Positions 22,551-34,100 of a stretch of DNA of 64,000 nt are shown here, in pieces (position 1 is the stretch's first letter; each line of letters begins with the position of its first letter). The notes under the pieces are model-generated. The model had not been told where the DNA came from. It saw only the letters and a list, made by a program, of their open reading frames with translations, and did not search any database. The translations under genes were made by a program, and so were the position numbers. The stretch comes from Udeniomyces pyricola. Taxonomy: Eukaryota > Basidiomycota > Tremellomycetes > Cystofilobasidiales > Mrakiaceae. The stretch spans positions 434,001-498,000 of the forward strand of contig BCIK01000003.1 of NCBI GenBank assembly GCA_039545295.1. Direction: 5' to 3'.

Positions 22551-25155
22551 CTACGGCTTAGCATCCTTGTTGTACATGGGGATGGCCGATGCCGCTTTGG
22601 CCTTAGCCTCCTTAGCCTGCTGGGTCTTGGCCGCCGAGTAGACGACTGCAAACGAGGTTGGTCAAGAGAATAAATGCGTGAGTCGTGAGGTTCTTATCTG
22701 ATTGGATCAGGTAAATGGCATCAACCGAAACCAGTACCCACGACCAGAGAAGAAACCAATGAGGACTGAGGTGACGCTCGAGAAGTTGATGGGGTCACCA
22801 AAGAAGAGCATACCCGAGGCGGCAATGGGAAGCTCTACAGGCGACGAAGATCAAGGCCGAGCGAAGAGAGAACAGCATCATCAGCAATGGGAAGGAGAAA
22901 GAGAAAGGGCGATATCTACGCGTTGAAGCTAACGCATGATCTCTTGAAGTACGCACTGTTCAAGGCACCGACCATGGAGTAGGTCGTCGAGCTGGTGACT
23001 CGAATGCACCAGGCGGTCGAGTACGAGATGAAGACGGCGGCAGCACCAGAGAAAGCCATGGCGAACAGAAGCGTGCCTCGGGTTTCCTCGGGAAAGTTCC
23101 TGGCGAGCGACTCAGATCCCCAGTCCTCAAAGAGGATCGATGCGAGGACAAGAATGGGGACAGACAAGAGGTTGTTGTACCTGAAACAGAGAAGACAGGG
23201 AGTGGCGATGATGACAAGGATACGAAGAGAACAAGAGGCAGAGATGAGTAACAATAAGACAGCAGTAGTATTCCCAAAACCGCTTGACTGACATCATGGA
23301 GTCCCAGTCCTTGAACCCGGTGAGCTTAATTCGCTTCCTCATGGTGAGGAGATAGGTGGCCGTCGCGAAACAGTTCTATCGCCAGCAAGCCAAACAGACA
23401 GGGTTCAGGTCAGCTTCTCAAGTCGAACCAAGGCAAAGAACACGCGGAAGACGAGCATGATGAGAAACGAACGATGGCCATCCAGATGTAACCGACGTTG
23501 AACGAGGCGCTGGCAGCAGCAGCACCAGACCTGTGGGAGATAGAGAGCAAGAGACGGGATCAGCTGCAAGCAAGAGGGGCCGTAGCCAAAACGCGCGAGC
23601 AAACTCACGCTCCAAACGACTTGGAAAGCTCGGGCCAGCCGGCAATGATAGACGAAAGGATCTGTCGGCCATGAGAATAAGTACAGCAAGTGTAGAGAAG
23701 GCAACGAGAGTGAGCACCTCTTATCTCAATCTCGATACGGCAAGGGGAAATGACCATGAGCAAGCGCACCATGAGCATGAAGGACGCAAGGGCGAGACTG
23801 GTGACGTGTCCGCCGAACCAAATGACCTCTCCGTAAGCCTAGAGTATGGAGAGATCCGTATGACAGAGATCGAGAGGATGGGACAAGAACAATCAGTCAA
23901 GGGAAAGGCAAGCAAACCAAGCGTCAGGAAAGGTGGCTAGAGAAGCACCGCCTCGAATCAGCAGATCAATGCAGCAGTGTAGCTACGCACGGTGAGGATG
24001 ATGGCTCCATTCTTGAGAACAGTGTACGAAGGAATGGTGAGGTATTGCTGTTTGTATATGTAGGTTGCGTAACAAGGCAGAAGGTTCGTCGGGAGGCAAG
24101 AGGGAAACAGAGAGCGGAGAGTAGGGGCCCGTGTTAGCAAACTTTGTCCGCATGTACGCAGCCTCGTGGTTTCTCACCTTGTGGACGGCTTCCGGATGTA
24201 GATCGCTAATGAAAGAGCGGCAAGCCGAAGAATGATGGGACTTACCAGACTCTTGCTGCCGGTGTAGATGACAGTAACGAGGAGGGCCGAGATGGGGAAC
24301 CAGATCTTTGCATCGTTGGTATCCCAATCACGGAAGGTGATAACGCCGAGTCGCTTCGCTCCAAAGACGGCAATGACCGAGACGATGGACTGGATGGCGA
24401 GCAGGAGGAAGTTCATGTTGAACGCCTGACCTGAGACGACCCACTTGTTGATGACAGTCATCATGATGGAGGCACCGCAGTAGGCAAGGATGGCAAAGAC
24501 TGGCAAGGGAAAGAGAAGGGAGAGATCACGGAGGCATGGAAGAAGCCGATGAGCGTGGTGTTCGCGGGTTGAGATGGTACAAAGGGACGCAAAGTTAGTG
24601 ACGGTTTGAATGAGGGACTGGTGGGAGGAACCCAAGACATCATGTGAAAGTGGAAGAAGGTGAAAGAGGAGGGGGGGGGCGGGGGGATAAAGGAGGCAAG
24701 ATCTGTAGATCGATTCTGCATAGCATACTCGGAGCAGCGAGGAGCTAATCGCCTCGGCTCGCAGGCGGTAGCTCAACTCGCCAGCTCCTTTTCGCCACAA
24801 CATCTCCAATCTTATATCATTTTAATGAAACCAGCGGAATCCGAGTTTGTTGCGGGCAATACGTTCGAAAGAAAAAGAGAGAGATCGAAGAACAGGACGA
24901 CGATAGAGAGAGAGAAAAGGAAACAAAGAGGGACACAGACAACTCACCAGGGTTGCCAACGACATCCTGGGACGACTTTCCTCCCGTGCCGACACCGCCA
25001 GCGATGGTCCGGCCGCTCGCGAGGAGCCGCTCGTTGGCTTCCTCCTCGGGCGTTTTGCCATCGAGGCCATCAGCAGCGTACTGCTGGTTGAGGTTGGACG
25101 ACGAAGCCACGCGAGAAGCGGGACGGCCAAGGCCAGGGGATGCGGGTCGGGACAT
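22551..25155 (-). CDS. VRG4: GDP-mannose transporter (Golgi)
   Basis: Imports GDP-mannose into the Golgi lumen in exchange for GMP, feeding mannosylation of proteins and sphingolipids. Ten exons: 24948-25155, 24246-24499, 23991-24047, 23770-23838, 23609-23661, 23473-23530, 23293-23375, 22957-23180, 22742-22834, 22551-22645, giving 397 residues with consistent phases. After a cytosolic N-terminus of about 65 residues come about ten hydrophobic segments, starting [20 protein letters not shown]. Family signatures are [39 protein letters not shown] and the nucleotide-sugar motif GALNKLP. The GALNK codons are split by the intron 22835-22956 and restored on splicing. The length fits fungal Vrg4. 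The donor at 22741 was chosen as gtgggt because it restores SGLVYSAAK. Confidence 0.95.
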
Positions 25156-25879
25156 ATTCGGAGAGTTGAGCGAGATTGGCCGACGCGAAGAGCGAAAAGA
25201 TAGGAGGGATAAAGTGTAGCTGAAACTCGGAGTGGCTTAGCGATGGAAGGTGAAGAAGAGGACGCGGGAACCCAAGTGAAGGACTGAAGGGGGAAAGGAG
25301 AGAGACGGTCGACGAGGGATTCGGAGGGTCGAATCTGAACGTGAAGTGAAGGGGGAAGGGGCAAGCGCGCCCAAGCCGCGCCGCAAAGCTAGCACACGAG
25401 AGAGAGAAAAACAAACCTTCACCCACGATTTTTGCATCTAGTTTTCTCGTCTGTTCCACAGATAAGGTTCCGTCCGTCCATCCGTTGAACAATTTACCCA
25501 TCGCTGCTCCTTCACCGACATCCGATACTTTCGGCCGGCCATGCTAGTACTAGGTAGCATAAGAATTTGCCAGAAGAAGATCTTACACGAAAAGCGAGCT
25601 AAGAGGAAGGCCAAATAAAAGTGAACAGGCGCAAGCAGGCGGATCTCATGATATTCACACGAACGATAATCGTTCATCTCCCAACCTCCTCCTGCGCCGT
25701 GGCTTCCTTGATCAGTAACTACAGAACCACCGCATTCAACGTTTCGCAACGTCGATCGCGACCTCTTTGGGGACGAATTCGATGGCCTAGCGGAGCGATT
25801 CCCGCAACAAACACAACAAGAATCAAACAAAAAATATACGTTCCCGTCAGTTTATGTTTCTGGGTCAACAAGTCTCCGT
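25156..25879. other. Intergenic region upstream of VRG4
   Basis: About 720 bp between two minus-strand genes, expected to hold the VRG4 promoter and the end of the OBAP gene. Minus-strand open frames at 25070-25501 and 25438-25830 overlap in different frames. They contain no conserved motif and are treated as chance. Confidence 0.45.
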
Positions 25880-27366
25880 TCAATCTGAGTGCCAACCCCT
25901 GCATCTGCGCTTTGTACCTCGCTGATCGTGTGCAAAGGAAACCCGTTGCCGTACCTTGCCATCATGTTCAAATTGATCGCCACCCTTCCCATCGATGCTA
26001 AAGTCTCGCGTGAGATAACCATCGGGACCAGAACGGAGTTCGCGCTTGTGCTGGGAGTTGAGACCCCACTTCTGATCACGCTTCTCTACGAGCTCCGCTG
26101 GAATTTGTCCACTGATGATGATGTCAAGATAGGCCATTAGAACTAGTACGGTTCAATTGAGGAACATCGGTGCAGAAAGATAGAAGACTCACTCTGCTGT
26201 GTAGGACATCATGAGCGATGGAGGGCCTAGAGGCAGATCAGGGTGTTTGTCAAAAGCCCATGTATGCGTCGTTTTACCCCACGTTTTCTGTAATTCAAGC
26301 ATCGCTGTAAGAAGAAGACACAGGAAGAGTATTTACCCCGACAAAAAGATTAGGAAAGCGTCGTACCAAAACAAGGAACAAGTTATGGGTGTAACGGAAC
26401 TTGCCTGGCTGTTCTGCTTGATCGGTGACTATGCCTGGAACAAGATCTTTGGCCATCATCTGCAACATCCCAGATTCGACTTCATACTTGTGGGAGTGCC
26501 AGTACTAGAGCGGCCAGCAGGAGCGAGCAAGGAGCAACGGGACGAGAAAGATGAATCAGCCTAGAGAAAGGGAGATGCTGCATGATGTTCATCGTAACGA
26601 CGGTAAGATAGATTAGATGACGCCACCTTCTTCTCCTCTTCAGGCAGAGTCACAAAAAGCTTCTCGGTAACAATGTACTCAATACCTATCCTCGTGTGTC
26701 CAGACAGGAAGGAAAGCGTAGGTTGCAACGCGCATCAGTCCAAGATCAACACTCAATGACAGCCATCGGAATTACATGGACGACTCACCAATGAGTCTTC
26801 GTCCCTCGATGCCCTTGCTCTTGTTGCCATGCTCATCGTGTCCTGGTCCGTCATAGATAATACACTAGCATCATCACAGAACCAGTAGATATTCCTTTGA
26901 GTCAGTATGCAGAAGATTATGCGCCAATCGGCATCGACAACCATGCAATGATCAGCGGAATGCACGCAGGGATGTGAATGTGGGATGCACCTGATGCAGG
27001 TCCTCGGTCAAGTGGGTACAGAAATGATGGGATTCAACATGTCGGTCTCTATCTTGATAGTTCAGGCATACGACGTAAGCACCGATCGGAGCAGAGAAGA
27101 AACTCCCACAGGGGCAGGACGAATCGAAGGACAACGATCAGCACCAACTTCGACCCATCAGAACACCCGAATCCGCTCCTCAGCACTGCCGAGATGAGCT
27201 GTCAGCGATGCGTCTCACCTGTGGCATATGTATGAAAGGCACAAAAGTGGGTTTTGATGCTTTTGAGGGGTGTGAAGGATGAGATTACAGCCGACGCGTT
27301 GAGGTAGGGCTCGGTGAAGGCAACTTGCTCGGTGGTACCGGAAAGCGAGGCGTCGTGGGTAGACAT
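25880..27366 (-). CDS. Oil-body-associated-protein-like (OBAP, DUF1264) protein
   Basis: Homologue of plant oil-body-associated proteins, which influence lipid-droplet stability; the biochemical activity is unknown and the fungal role is inference. Seven exons: 27219-27366, 26991-27052, 26789-26864, 26627-26685, 26405-26504, 26193-26304 and about 25880-26111, giving 262 residues. The conserved core is complete: [74 protein letters not shown] and [14 protein letters not shown]. Intron 26305-26404 has a GC donor (CCAG|gcaagt), required for the frame. The C-terminal 20 residues assume read-through past a possible gtacgg donor after HDGK, so the end is uncertain. No signal peptide or membrane segment is seen. 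Confidence 0.88.
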
Positions 27367-27756
27367 GACGATTGGGCTGGAGATGGATACACGGCTAGCA
27401 GGGGTATCGAGACAGAGTGTGATGAGATGAGATAGACTGGAATGTATGTGCGTCGAGAGTTGGATAGACTGGTATCGAGACAGGTTCGATCCGAGGAGGA
27501 TAAGAACGTACTCCCCTCTCGATGATCAGGAACATCATTCCGGTTGTCAAGGTCGGTCAGTATCCGGTGTCCTCCGGCGTTTCTCGCTCCTCCGGCTTCG
27601 ATCGCTGCGTGATTCCTTTCAATCCTATCCGGTCATATCAGGCCGCAAGTGCCTCGTTCATACATAATGGGCTAGAGAAAAAGAAACCCATCGCAACACA
27701 TCATATCATCGCGTTCATGCCTACTGCTACAACTGTGTCCCTTCTGCACCCTCGAC
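27367..27756. other. Promoter region of the OBAP-like gene
   Basis: 390 bp between two minus-strand genes. No open frame with conserved motifs. A ggttcgatcc string at about 27483-27492 resembles a tRNA T-arm, but no cloverleaf forms around it. Confidence 0.4.
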
Positions 27757-29263
27757 TCAGAGACTCGCTTTCTTCTCCTCGCTCCCGAGCTTGCCCGCCA
27801 AGACGACGACCCCGTCAAGCTCGTCCACCACCCTCTGCTGAAGCTCCTTGAGCCTCTCCTCATTCTTCCCAATGAGCGATACAGTAACACCCTTTTGCAG
27901 AGCTGGATAGGATCCTACACGGATGCCTTCCTTGCGGACTTCCTCGGACAGCTTAGTGAGGAAAGGAGCGATGTTGGACTCGGGGTGACTCGTGTGAATC
28001 ATGTACCGGAAGGGCTTGTCGCTGTCGGGAGGCAGAGCGAGGTAAGGAGTCAAAGAGACCTGTCAAGTGGATGGGGGATCACTCCATAGTGTCAGCCGGC
28101 ATGCTTTGATCGAATTCAATCACAGAAGCGATGAGAACAGGGTCATACCAGTAGACTCGTGAACAGGCCTGGGATGCCGGGGAAAACGCAGAGACGACCC
28201 TTGAGTCGAACGACAGGCTGTTGGATAGATGACAGCGGCAGTAGAAGAGAAGTACAAAGCACATGACCTTTGGTCTCAGCAATCAGGACAAAGAAAAAGA
28301 AGAGAATATATAGCCCATACACGACATCTGATGAGAGAGTTTCTGCTGCGCACCACCCATTTCTCCGCTTCCACATGCAGCGCCTCGGCCCCCTCGCCCG
28401 TTGGAAGCTCAGCCATCCTTTCCCTTGCAGCTCGTTGCTCGGGTGTTTGAGCGTTGAAGTCATACTTTCCCTTGGACATTTCTGCCATCTGGTCGAGCGT
28501 GCGCTGGTGCTTGGTCAGGGGAAGATTGAAGGCTTTCGCCAGGGATGGATATGTGATGTCGTCGTGGGTCTGCCATTGAGAGGGTCGACACATCCGAATC
28601 AGTCGATAAACTGTACGTGATCGCCTCTTGGGCTCATCTTTCCATGTGATGACAGTACAGATGATGCCGACGATCATGACGACGATCATGACGTACAGGC
28701 CCGATACCTCCCGTTGTAACGACAAAGTCGTACTTGTCCGTCATCCTTCGGGCAGCTTCGATGATCTCGTCTTCATCATCGGCGATGACCTCGATCCGTT
28801 TGAGCTCGATGCCGAGATCAAAGCAATGCTTGGCGAAGAAGTTGGAGTTTGCTGGAGGAGTCAGAACATTCCGTCTGTCAGCATCAATATGCTTGTTGAA
28901 GGAGAAGGTTGGCTGATGGTTGATGGACTGGTTGTTGTGCGTCACTCGTCAGCACTACGAATGAATTATGAAAGGAAGAGACGTACTGTCCCTCGTCTTG
29001 CCGTTGAGGACCTCGTCTCCAATGACAATCATCCCTGCGGTTTGGATGTACTTGCCCTCGCCGAGTGGGTTTGTCGTGGGTATAGGAGATCGGTCGAACG
29101 TCTTTGCCGAACCATCTGCCGTCGTCAGGGCCGGAGTGGATGAAGTGGTAGCCATGATTGATCGGGTAAGGACCGGGTTGTGGATTGGAGTGAAGGATGG
29201 ATAGCTGGTGGGTCGAGAGAATGCGATTCGGAATGGGAGACGAAGAGAGATCCGAGGGGTCAT
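27757..29263 (-). CDS. Molybdopterin-binding (MoCF/CinA-type) domain protein
   Basis: Carries the fold found in MoaB/MogA, CinA and the N-terminal part of eukaryotic FAD synthases; the reaction here is not shown. Exons: 28987-29155 (or 29263), 28697-28851, 28354-28569, 28149-28217, 27757-28059. From the ATG at 29155 the protein has 303 residues; from the in-frame ATG at 29263 it has 339. The domain is clear: AGMIVIGDEVLNGKTRDTNS, a helix with RIEVIADDEDEI, VVTTGGIGPTHDD, and later LCVFPGIPGLF. The C-terminal half has no recognised partner domain, and no PAPS-reductase-type adenylyltransferase half is present, so it is not a complete FAD synthase. The longer form begins with an Arg-rich, acid-free stretch typical of mitochondrial presequences. 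Confidence 0.85.
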
Positions 29264-29928
29264 ACAGCGGATTGATGATGGCTGAGGACGACGAGGAGAA
29301 CCAGTCGTAATAACAGTCGCGAGTTGAGGTATATATGTGACACGAATTGTCTATGTCAGATGAGCTGCACTCGGCTACCTGCTGATGTGTGACGATCGAT
29401 GGTGCATGCGGCCCTCTCATGTAGATATAATGTGCTCTGATGGGCGGCGCTCTGTTGTGTGATGTATATAGTGTATGGACCTATGTGTAGGTGGTGACTA
29501 TAAAATGACAAGATGACTACTTTGATGCGCGATATGAGCGATGGGACTAAAATCTGGGCTGCCTAATGCCATCTTCAAGTTGTTGAACGGCGATAGCTGA
29601 TGACGTCATGGCTGCAGAAGAGAGGCTAGACCCCTTGGTCGCCCACCGGTCAGCGCGTCAGCTCTGGTGCATGGTGGCTCTGGGATCTGGTGCCGATGAC
29701 AGGATAGCGTCGTGAGAATTAGCGCCCTGCCTGATCGTGCCGATGGGATCGGCGTCGCTGTCGACCTCGCTCGTCCTATTATACATAACATACAATAGTA
29801 CCGCCATCTATCATTCTTCCCTCCCTTACATCCACTCCATCCACCCCATCCTCAACCTTCATCCGTTCAGCCACATCTCTCATCCTCCATACAACCATCT
29901 CCAACACCTCGTCCTCAACATCAACATC
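29264..29928. promoter_or_regulatory. Divergent promoter between the molybdopterin-domain gene and a small mitochondrial-protein gene
   Basis: 665 bp between divergent starts. TATA-like strings occur (atatatgt near 29328, tatatag near 29467), and a tgacgtca (CRE/ATF-type palindrome) lies at about 29600-29607. No open frame with conserved features. Function of these strings is inferred from sequence only. Confidence 0.45.
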
Positions 29929-30545
29929 ATGTTCCGCCTCGCTCGCCTCGCCGCCCCATCGGCCCGACTCCCCTTCGTCCGATCGTTCGCTAATTCGTCC
30001 GCTCTCCGCTCGGCTGCTGACAAGCCCACGGTAAGTATGGAATCTGATCCTGTTGGTTCACATCCTCTCATAGCCTATCAACCATGCCGGACGATCTGTT
30101 TGAGAGATGTGGGGGAGACGGATGATCCGCTTAGGACCTGCTCGTGCTCTCAGACTAGACTCGCTCGCCATGGCACGCATCAGAATCACCTGATCTCTCT
30201 CGCCGTTTCTGTTTCTTCTCTCGCTGATTCATCTCAATCCATCAACGCGCTCCCTGTTTTTTCCTCACCAGTCGGATATCGAACCCAAGGGCGTCTCTTC
30301 TAACCCGGGCGTCGGCAGTGGTCCCAAGCAACACAAGCAGTCCGGCGAGGTTCCCGGTTCGTCCTCTACCCCCTACACTCTCGTTTACCATTCGTTGGTA
30401 TAGTACGACATCCATCGCAGCTCAGATGACTGATCGATCCTCGTCGCATTCGTCGCTTACAGGCGAGACCAACTCGGACCCTCACAAAGCATCCACCATG
30501 GGTGAAGGACAAGGGCAACTTGAGAGCGATACCCGGGAGAAGTGA
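29929..30545 (+). CDS. Small (89-aa) putative mitochondrial protein
   Basis: Three exons (29929-30030, 30272-30356, 30463-30545) keep frame and give 89 residues. The first 30 residues (MFRLARLAAPSARLPF, then VRSFANSS) contain five Arg and no acidic residue. This is a typical mitochondrial targeting presequence. The rest is hydrophilic, rich in Gly, Ser, Lys and Gln, ends in a charged tail, and has no membrane segment or cysteine. Splice sites are good (gtaagt/caccag, gttcgt/ttacag). I do not recognise the family. Confidence 0.7.
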
Positions 30546-31192
30546 GTTCATCTTCCCACAACGGAGTTCCGGCAGGTGCTGCTAGAAATCTTGCTTCGGA
30601 TGAAACCGCGTTCATTTTTCACCCTGACGCCGGCGAGTACCAGATATACCATCCCGTGATCCGTCCACTGACCCATGTACTCCTGTAACAATCTTCTCCG
30701 CCGCGCTTCGTATCTCAGGGTCAAGGGTCCTCTCGCCTCTGCCGAGTCACCAAACGAGAAGAAGTAATTGGGCAAGGCCTTGATCAACATGTCTATCAAT
30801 CGCCCCCTTTTTTATTCATAACCTGCCAGAGGTCATCTCGCATCCTCAACCCTATGATCTACTCTGCTCTCCCCCTCCACCTCCCCCCTCCTTTCTTTTC
30901 CTCCTGCCCACATTGTGACGTCATCCGATATCGTGTCTATCAAATGTAATTTTCACACTGCACTGATGCCCATCTGACGGTGACCGATCCGAATACCGGC
31001 TTCACCTTGTAGAGAATCACTCGAACTAAATACATCTAGACCTCGACTCTTTTCCGAACCCCCCAACACTGGTCGTCGGGCTCCCTCGAGATCGCATCCT
31101 CATCTCACCTCAACGTGCGTGCGATCAGCCAAAACCTCGCTCGGGTCAAAGCTCCCTCGGATCAGAGCTCTTTCTTCTTTTTCTTCTTCTTC
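30546..31192. other. Convergent intergenic region before KU70
   Basis: Between the stop of the small mitochondrial-protein gene and the stop of KU70. A short minus-strand open frame (30548-30799) lacks any motif. Expected to hold both 3' UTRs; no terminator consensus picked out. Confidence 0.45.
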
Positions 31193-34100
31193 TTACCTCT
31201 CCCTCGTGAAATACGCATCGCAAGCCTCGAGCAAGCTCGGCTTCCGCTTATCCTCTGGCATGGCCGATACCGTCCTGAGGAACGCTCGGAGCGTATCGAC
31301 GGTGTTCTTGGCCAGCGTGCCGTCGACCCACATGTTCCGAAGTTTCTGCGCGTCCAGAGTGGTTTCCTAGTTCCAATCACCAAAGACAGATCAAAGAGAC
31401 AAAAAAAAAAGAAGGAACAAGAAGAGGGGGGGGGAAGGAGAGTTGTTTGAAGGAAGGGGGGATTCAGATTCTCTGATCAATTGCAAACACCAAAGTCGTT
31501 TCCCACATGAGGCCGAGCTGTATTGTGATCTCGAAGTTACCGCTTTGATCCTCTTTGCTCCGGCTGTTGTCGATGGTCCTCCAGAGGTCCCATCCGCTCT
31601 TGTCAAGCTGTCACTGGCGGCTCGTTTCTTTGCGCCGGTGACGATGTAGGAATGGGCCATCTCGTCGGATTGGATGGATGCTTTCCATTCTGCCATTTGA
31701 TCGCCCACGCGCTGAAGAAGATTGTTGGGTTTTGTTTTGTTTGAAGGAAAACAGGGAGGGGTAAGGCAGAAGATAGGAGAGCAACCAGAGACAACAGATG
31801 TGAGTTAAGATTGGACCAAGAAGCCTTTTGGGTCACAGACCAAAACTCTACTCTAAACAACCTCATTCTGCTGTTAGACATGACCATTATCGTTGTTATT
31901 ATATTGTTAGACCGCTAAGATCCCGTTCATCACGGACCTTGTTGATATGATCGTATAGCGGCACAGTTTTATCCTCGATTCCACTGTTCTCTGAATCAAA
32001 GTCCTCGTCAAACGCAATCGCTTCTAGGTATGCATAGTGCCGAGCGAGCACTGTCATCGAGAAGAAGAAGAAAAAGAAACAGAAACAGAAAGATCGAAAC
32101 ATGAGTAAGGGTCAGGGTTGTTTTTTTGTTTCAATGTTTCTTTGCTTCTTCTTTCGATTTCAGGATCGTTTTTTTTTCTTTCTTTTCTTTTGGACATGCG
32201 CGTCAATGTCTCCTCATGAGGATTGGGTTCGTACCTGGATTTGGATACATAGATGGATTATAAGGGTGCTTGGGAAGAAGTTTCTTGATGATCTTGTGCA
32301 TAATCTCAACGTGTTCTGGAGCAGCTGTCAACGAAACCCGCAGCCGCATAAACCCACAGAGGGGGAAACGAACGGGATTGGTATCAAAGTCCGAAGAAAA
32401 AAGAAAGGGGGGGGGGGCTTTGATCAGATTACGGCCGGCAGGCAAACCCTCCAAAGGCATTTATTTTTTTTCAGAGACGAAACTGACATTTCAGGACGGC
32501 ATTCGTCTCGGCCTCTTGGATCTTGACGGGAGGTTCCCTCATGTCGTCTACGAACGGGAAGGGAATGAGGTGAAAGCCAGGGGGATGATCTTGACCGCCA
32601 AACTCGGTAAATGTCTCTTCCTAAAGATCGGCCGCCGATCGAGGTGTCAGCTGTCTCTGATGGCAAGCCAGCATTCATGTATCGTTGGTCGATCTGGAGG
32701 GGAGAGGCAATCTCACTTGGGGTACCATGGCACAGATGAGCATAGAGCTTCCTCGGCGAAAGATACAGCGGGCGATGCCAATCTTGTTGTTGTTGAGTAA
32801 CGAACGTAGCAGGGCAGTAAAGGTCCGCGTCGAGCCCGCATATTCCTTTTTGTACAAGGCATAGAGGAAGCCAACAAATAAGCTAATGTCCTTGTGACTA
32901 AGTGTGAGGAGCGAGGAGCGTAACGGATCAGAGAGTCCAATACGCACCCCTTCGTCCGGATAGATAAACTGTGAATGCTTGATGTTGTGCTCAAACTTGA
33001 GCGTCGAGGCATCTTGAAAGCCGATGATTTTGATACCTGAGGGTAGTACCGACGGATAGAGTCATCATCAGTCTTCCTTCTATCGTCGTGCTAGGCGGGA
33101 CCAGCGCATCATACCAGCATGAACGGCATCGACGGACCTGGTTGAAGTCCACATGTTCGGAGTTCGTCCACCTCGGTTTTCGTAAACGTAATCTGAGCAC
33201 CGGAACAGTGTAGCATATCAGTAAGACTTCACAAAGGTGAGATTTTGGCAAACAATGCAATACCCGTCGCAAACCAACCTTCTTCCTATGCCTCTTCTCA
33301 GGCACACCTTTCCCTTTACCCTTGGCATCCATCAACACATCTTCATCATCATAGTATTCGAGCTCATCGTTGTCATCGGCCGGGATCTCCTCATCTGAGC
33401 CCACCACCATCGGGTTTCTTCCGAGATTGGGAATCCGAGATGGTCCAGCTTGACCCATAACGACGTTAGCTGGCGTGGATACGAAATCAAAGGCCATCCG
33501 AATCTGACTAGGATCATATGGACTCTTGGCCTAGGTGACCGTAGAGGAACACAATCGAAGCTCAAAGTCAGTTCAGATAGACACTAGCAGCCAAAGTCGA
33601 GTGAGACGACCCGACTAGGGAAAACATACAGTAGGATCTTGGGTGTCGAACCAATCCGTTTCTGCTATGGCTTCGACAGCCTGATGACCATTGTTGTAAC
33701 CACTGTAGAAGTATTTGGCAGCCGATCTCTTGTGCTCAATTACAAGACCATACCTGGCACAGAAGATGTCATTGAGGTTCGGAACTCGGAGTAAGCAAGG
33801 AAACAACCTTGTTTTCGATCGAGGTCTTGCTTCGGACAAAAGACAAACCCTTTGACCCCGATAGTCAACCCTGGGCTGATGTCGAGTCCGACTGTCCATA
33901 GTGCTCGCTTAGGTCGCTGACGGATAAGCATGCTGTTCAGCAATTCGTCAAACTTGACAAGTCCCGAGGCAGCAGAGACATGATCGAGGTTCCCTTCCTC
34001 TTCGTCAACGCGTAAGCTTGAGGCTGATTCCGGGTCAATGTTGAGTATTTCCTGCGAATAGATCAAGGCAGCCACACGATGTTAGGATCAAGTGGAGCAG

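Noticed and set aside
25070..25830. 143- and 130-codon minus frames between VRG4 and the OBAP-like gene
   Set aside because: No motif, mutually overlapping frames, and they sit where the VRG4 promoter is expected.
27483..27492. ggttcgatcc, resembling a tRNA T-arm
   Set aside because: No acceptor stem, D-arm or anticodon arm pairs around it on either strand.
27757..29263. Annotation as full FAD synthase (FLAD1-type)
   Set aside because: Only the molybdopterin-binding domain is present; the PAPS-reductase-like adenylyltransferase half is absent.
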